A stretch of DNA of 64,000 nt. Origin: Cladocopium goreaui. Its lineage: Eukaryota > Sar > Dinophyceae > Suessiales > Symbiodiniaceae. The stretch lies in assembly GCA_947184155.2 (NCBI GenBank), contig CAMXCT020000469.1, positions 727,001 to 791,000 of the forward strand. The letters run 5' to 3'. Numbering within the stretch: position 1 is the first letter of the stretch; each line of letters opens with the position of its first letter. Positions 26,601-32,600 of this stretch are shown in pieces. The translations under genes and the position numbers were made by a program. The notes beneath the pieces are model-generated. The model searched no databases. It was not told where the DNA came from and saw only the letters and a program-made list of their open reading frames with translations.

Positions 26601-29600
26601 CCAAAGATGAAGCACCTGAAACAAGCCAGCAATATCGTTCGACGTGCGAAACAGCATAGCGATCTTTCTCTGACTTTTTCACCCATTCCTATCGAATCAT
26701 TGACAGTAGTTTGTCACTCTGATGCAGCTTTTGCTAACGTTGGTAATCACACTCAAGCTGGTTACGTTATAGCGTTTGCACATGAATCATTGAACAATGG
26801 ACAAATGGTCCAATGGAATCCTGCAGTTTGGAAGAGCTTTCGCTTAGCCAGAGCAGTATCCTCGACATTAGCTGCCGAGTCTCAAGCGATGTCAATCGCA
26901 TCTGGTACAGTGGAATGGCTGATGCTCATCATTGCTGAACTTTTGGACGGTCCTTTCAGTGTAAGGCAGGCATGTGATGTGTTGAAACGAAGATCTCCAA
27001 TTTTGGTAACCGATTGCAAATCTTTGTATGACCATCTTGCTTCACCATCTAGCCCCACTGCCGTGGAGGATCGAAGAACCAGCATTGATATTACCATAAT
27101 TAGAGAAAGCATCCGTAATGCCTCTATGCATGTTCGTTGGGTGCCTACAGACCGAATGTTAGCCGACAGTCTAACAAAAGATGCCGGTGACCCAGTCGAT
27201 TTGTTGCGCTCATGCATGAGAAGTTCCAGTTATCAGATTTCTCCAGAGTCAGAAGTTTTGGATAGACAAGCCATGGAAAAGCAAAGACGTTTGGGTAGAA
27301 CACCCCAGTTTTCTGATGTTGGTGCTGACAGTCCACAACTCCAAAAATAGTGACTGCAAGATGTCAGAACCATTGCATCCGTTTTTACATGTTTTGAGTT
27401 TTTGTGACCTTGTAAAAAGCAAATCATCACAGATAGCGCGCCTTTCTCCATCCGATGCTAATGCTCGTGGTAGAAACATTGCTGGGTACGATGTGAGATT
27501 TTGCGTAAGCCTGTGTTTGAATTCGTTTTATCGAGCTCTCAAACCCGAGTCCTGCGTTTATTTTTCTGCATTGAAGATACAGTAGTTTGTGTACAGTGCT
27601 CATGTCGCTTAGCACTTTGTCTTCGACGGAGTTGTCAAGCCTGAAGTTTCTGTTGCTTAAAGCGCAGCAGTGTGGTGTGCTTGAAGAGCTCCTTACTGGT
27701 GTGAAAGCCCCCACGATCATTGGGGATGGTGATTCTGATGCCTCCTGGGATCCTCTCACTCAGGGAGCCATGACCGATGCCAGCAAGCGTCAGCTGTCTC
27801 CTCCGCCGGACGCTGCAGCGAAGTCTGGAAAGACCGGCGCAAGCCCCATGGAAAGCTTGCCAGTGACAGTGACGGTGGCTCAGTGGCATCAAATGGATGC
27901 ATCAGCTCATGGACAGCTGCCCAGCCAGGTGCCGTCTTGCCGCCAATGGGCACAGACCATCATTACCTTTGGCAAGATGAAGTCTCAGGAGTTAAGCTAT
28001 CTGGAATTGGTGACGAGCAAGGACATCGCCCATTCTGGCTATGTCAAGTGGATCCGTGAACACGTGAGTGAGTCATCATCCGCTCAGCTCAAGGATCTCG
28101 CCAAGTTCATTGAGGTTTACAACTCAGTGATTCCAATCAGTGGCCTCTCCGAGACTTGCTTCCCAGGATCGTCTGTGGTGCGCCAGTACAAGAAATAGAG
28201 ACATGAGAAACCTAAAGACCTGGCCATTTCCGATGGAATAGCATTTTGCTCTGCTACCCTTTCAACTGGTGTGACTGGGAAAGTCACTTTACAAAAAAAT
28301 TGAATACAGAATATAACCAGTGTGAATTCCAGCAGCCATCACTCCAGGTCCTTTGACCAATGCATGTATTCGCAGGGACCTTTCCGTCAAGCGAGGAAAA
28401 CAGAGCCCGTGCGATGCTCCTGGGGGAGCTCTTGCGTTTTGATATATATCATAATTCACCCATCACCATCATAGCCTGCGGCCAAGGGCACTTACTCTGC
28501 GCCTCAAAAGGCGTGTTCTTCAAGCGGCCCACGCAGATGACGCGACGCACCTGGAAGCCCTCCTTGGCCGTGATCTCGCAGGCCTCGACCGGTGAACCGC
28601 TGGGGATAAACCAACAAAAACCACGTGGAAAACCGTGGTTTTAACGTGGACAAAACACGTGGACATCTGGTGGTTTCAATGGGATTTTTCATGGTCAACA
28701 CATGGTCAACACATGGTCAAAGTCTATGGATTTCATGGGGAAAGCTATAGAAAATTCATGGGAATTCTAGTGGGATGAAGTGGGATGAAATTGGATCTAG
28801 CAAACTGTGAGTTTCTAGCCATCCAGTTGACCATTTGTTTCTATCTTTACATCACGGGATTTGATTGGGGATTTTGAGATGTGCACCTCAAGGATGACCC
28901 AAAGGGGAAGATATCACCAAGATGTTTTCCCTCCAGTTTTCCGTGGCTGGAAAGTGATCAACTAGAATTTTAGAGATGGCTATGAATCAATACCTATGAA
29001 AATACCATTTTTAGTGGGATGAACATCTATAAATCCCAGCTATTTTGATGTTCACAAAAGGGGTACTATTGGTTTTGACACACTGCCAGATGATTTTCTC
29101 CAGAAAGTTCCATGGCTAGTGGATTTCGCAGCCACGGTTGATGACCAAAGGCACCAATTGGCAGTGTGTCAAAACCAATAGTACCCCTGTAGTTCACATC
29201 AAAATAGCTGGTAAATGGATGTTCATTCCCCTAAAAATGGTATTTTCATAGGTATTGATCCATACACAATTGCTTCGAATCTTTGTGTTAGTTTACCCAG
29301 GCTTGTCAACCCTGCCTATGGGATGATCAAACGAAAGAAAAATCAGTCACTTCACCATTTTTTTCTAAAACCAGCAAGTGGAAGAAACATTAGAAACAAA
29401 ATGTATACAGTAAATACTTCAGAACAAATAGCCTCCCAAAATTTGACATAGACCCTGCCAAAAGTTGGTTGGGAAGATTAGTTTCTACCAAAGATGTGCA
29501 CCATTTCCCAAAGAAAATACTATGTAAAAAAGCAAAAACAAGTCAATAAGATATATCACACCCCTATCATATCCTATCCCATTCATCCTCATAAAAAAAT

Positions 29601-32600
29601 AAAAACAAAAATATAAGATCACAATAGATCACACATCCTCCATCCCCTCTATCCCCATTATCCCCCATTCTCATCTACATTGAGTTCATAGGGAAAATGA
29701 TGACAGTCGGATGAACCCATCAAATTCGGGGACTCCGAACATGGACAAACCCAGAGAAATGTCCCAGAGAAATGTCCCATTTATAGATGAGTCATAGATG
29801 AAAAAAATGCTGATTCTCCACTTATCCCCATCCAACCTCCCAGTCTCCCAGCCCCATCTCCCATCACTTGGGGTTGCATCCCATTTAGTAAGCAGATAAT
29901 CACCATATTATGCCCCAGTATTCCCCTAGCTATCCCAGCTTTGCAACAGTATATGGTTTCGCCTTCTTGGATCATCCTGGATCAGAAACCCCCAGGTGTA
30001 TTGGATGTGTATGGCTTACCCTCTGGTTACTAACATAGCGAAGCCATGGCCCATAGAATCTAGGATGGTTTACCGAACTTCAAAATGGTGATTGTCTGTA
30101 GCGAACTGTTAGTCATCACCAGAGGGTAAAAAAATAAATACCACCTACCACCACCTACCAGGACCTACAAGTCATCCCCATCCCCATCCCCCCATCCCTC
30201 ACCTTATCGGTAATGCCCTTCAACTGCACCGGCTTCCCTCCGCGCATCACGCCATCTGCCGTGACCACCACATCGCTCGACGCGTCCAGGATGCGCCCGG
30301 CCAGGCTCTCTGCGCTGAAGCCGCCGAAGACCACGGAGTGCACGGCACCCACACGCGCACAGGCCAGCATGGCGGCAGGTAGCTCCACAACCATGGGAAG
30401 GTAGATGGAGACCCTGCAGATGGGGAAATGATGGGAAAATGGAGATAAAAAAAACAAAATCTATGGAAAACCTAGGGAAGAATGGAAAGAAAACTAGGGA
30501 AATCTATGGAAAACCTAGGGAATGGAGACCCTGGGTAGCGCTTCCAAAATGGGAAAATCAAAAAAGAAAGGAAAAAAACAGCGGAAAATAGGAACATGGA
30601 AAGTGAACTTAGCTGGAAAATCCGGAAAATATCTATCCAACTTTCAAATTTTGAGATCTACATGTTGGGTTGGAAGGATGGTTCGTCTTTAAACTGAGGA
30701 AATTATCTTAATACCCGTGTGAATTCCAATTTCATGTGGCAAACTGAGTTCAAAAAAAAACATTCCATGGGGTACCCAAAAAGCGCCTGTCGCCCTTCTT
30801 CACCCCTTCAGCTTTTAGAGCATTGGCCAATTTGCAGACCTTCTTCAACAGCTGACCCTGGGTGCTGGTTGCAGAGGCCCAAAAATCTGATGCTTCGCTG
30901 CGCTGGTGAAGCTGGTGAAGTTGTGATCCCCTGATCCCTTCGATTATCCTGTCCTCATCATATTTACCCTCTGGTTATTGAACATAGCTATGGAAAATGA
31001 CCCTTTTACAGATGATGTACCGTTTAAAAGTGATGATGTTCCATGGCTATGTTAAATAACCAAAGGGTATTTCTCATGTGAGGAAACGAACCCGCTCGAA
31101 TTATCGACTGATATCACGTAGTATGCCCCCCAAAAGAAGCGTCAGTAGGATGTTTCAAGACAACAATACCGATGGTGATTTTATCCCAAGAAGCATCTAT
31201 AAGTTGGCTGAAATCATCATGACACACGTCATGACACACCGTTCACCAACCACCCAAGCATCATAAGTGAACGATGCATGTTGGTCTTCCACGTCATTGC
31301 ACTCATGATAGAAGGCAATTCCTTGGTGAAATCAGCTGGCTTATCGTTTCCCGTTTCGGGCAGGCCTTCGATGAATTTTTGTCAGCGAGAAATCCATTCA
31401 TATTCCAAGACCTTCCCATCCCCCGATCATAGAAAAAACACCTCCATGAATTTTGCTGCCAAATATATACTGGTTGGTGGTATACCTACCCCTCTGAAAA
31501 ATATGAGTCAATGGGAAGGATGACATCCCATATATTATGGAAAATAAAAAATGTTTGAAACCACCAGCCAGCATATGTGTCTTCAAAAATCCCACTTTTG
31601 ACCCATGCTTTCTGAGGCTTGTTGAGTTGTTTAATAAAATATGAACGGATGGGATGGGATCTAAGTGTATCCCTCCATGAAAATCATTGAAACTTGTAAA
31701 AACTCACCAGCAACCACTCACACACACTTGAAACACGAAAAGCTTGATGGTGCTTAGCAGGGAATTTTCAGGAATGATCCATAATCACTAGTAATAATCA
31801 TCCCATTCCCCCATTCCCCCATTCCCATCCATTCCCTACTAAGCACCAGTAAGAAAGAAGCTGCAAAAAAAATCCATGTGGCTGTCGAGACACTGGATCC
31901 ATTTCCTTGTTCAATGTTCCTATCCAGGCAGTTGTACGACAAATTTGTCTTGCCGCCCTGGAACCACTTCACTGACACGGGCCCTTTGCTGCGATCAAAA
32001 TTGAACTCAGGGCCAACCTTAGTCCACCAGTCGAGTCGAGTTGACCATCCAAAACCCCATAGAAAAAAGAGGACAAAGCATGCTTTCCGGACACGCAAAA
32101 CATGTTCACTTTCTCAACCAATCCATTGAGAGGATTGAAGTTTCGTATTTTGGGTCAACTTTCACCATTTTCACCATAACTTTCACCGGAAATCTCAGAA
32201 AAAGTTTCAGCATTACCTACTGGTGCAATAACCATCTTGAAAAATATGAGTTCGTCAATGGGAAGGATGACATTCCGTATACGAAATAGGAAATAAAAGT
32301 CATGTTTGAAACCACCAACGAGCCTACTGAAACATATGGCTTTTTTAGGTGAAAAAAAAAATCCACTACATCCCATTCTTGTTACAAGACAGGTTAAGTT
32401 CCCATGTTCCAGCAAACATTGAAACCTCTTTTAAAAAACTCGATGGATTCGACATTTCACCGGGCCAAAGTCGCTTTCTCAAAAGGCGTCTGCCAGTGGA
32501 ATTGCTTGGCCATGTCGCCCCAGAACTTCTCTGGCTCCTCAATGCTGGCCTTCCACATGGTTTCATATTCACCTTAGGATTTTTGCCTGAAAATGGTGAA

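Larger units (their letters stand above)
20786..28443 (+). mobile_element. complete Ty1/copia LTR retrotransposon (element 1)
   Basis: 7658 bp with two identical 123-bp LTRs and 5-bp ATATA duplications at 20781-20785 and 28444-28448. Order: LTR, primer-binding site, gag-protease-methyltransferase-like ORF, overlapping integrase-RT-RNase H ORF, a third ORF, LTR. Integrase before RT places it in Ty1/copia. Intact frames and identical LTRs indicate recent insertion. It lies in ACS intron 7, opposite in direction to ACS, 43 bp from the exon 7 donor. Confidence 0.96.

Noticed and set aside
28495-28496. GTAAGT as donor of ACS exon 7
   Set aside because: It looks like the best consensus donor but breaks the frame to exon 8; the GT four bases further keeps it. 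Only cDNA can settle this.
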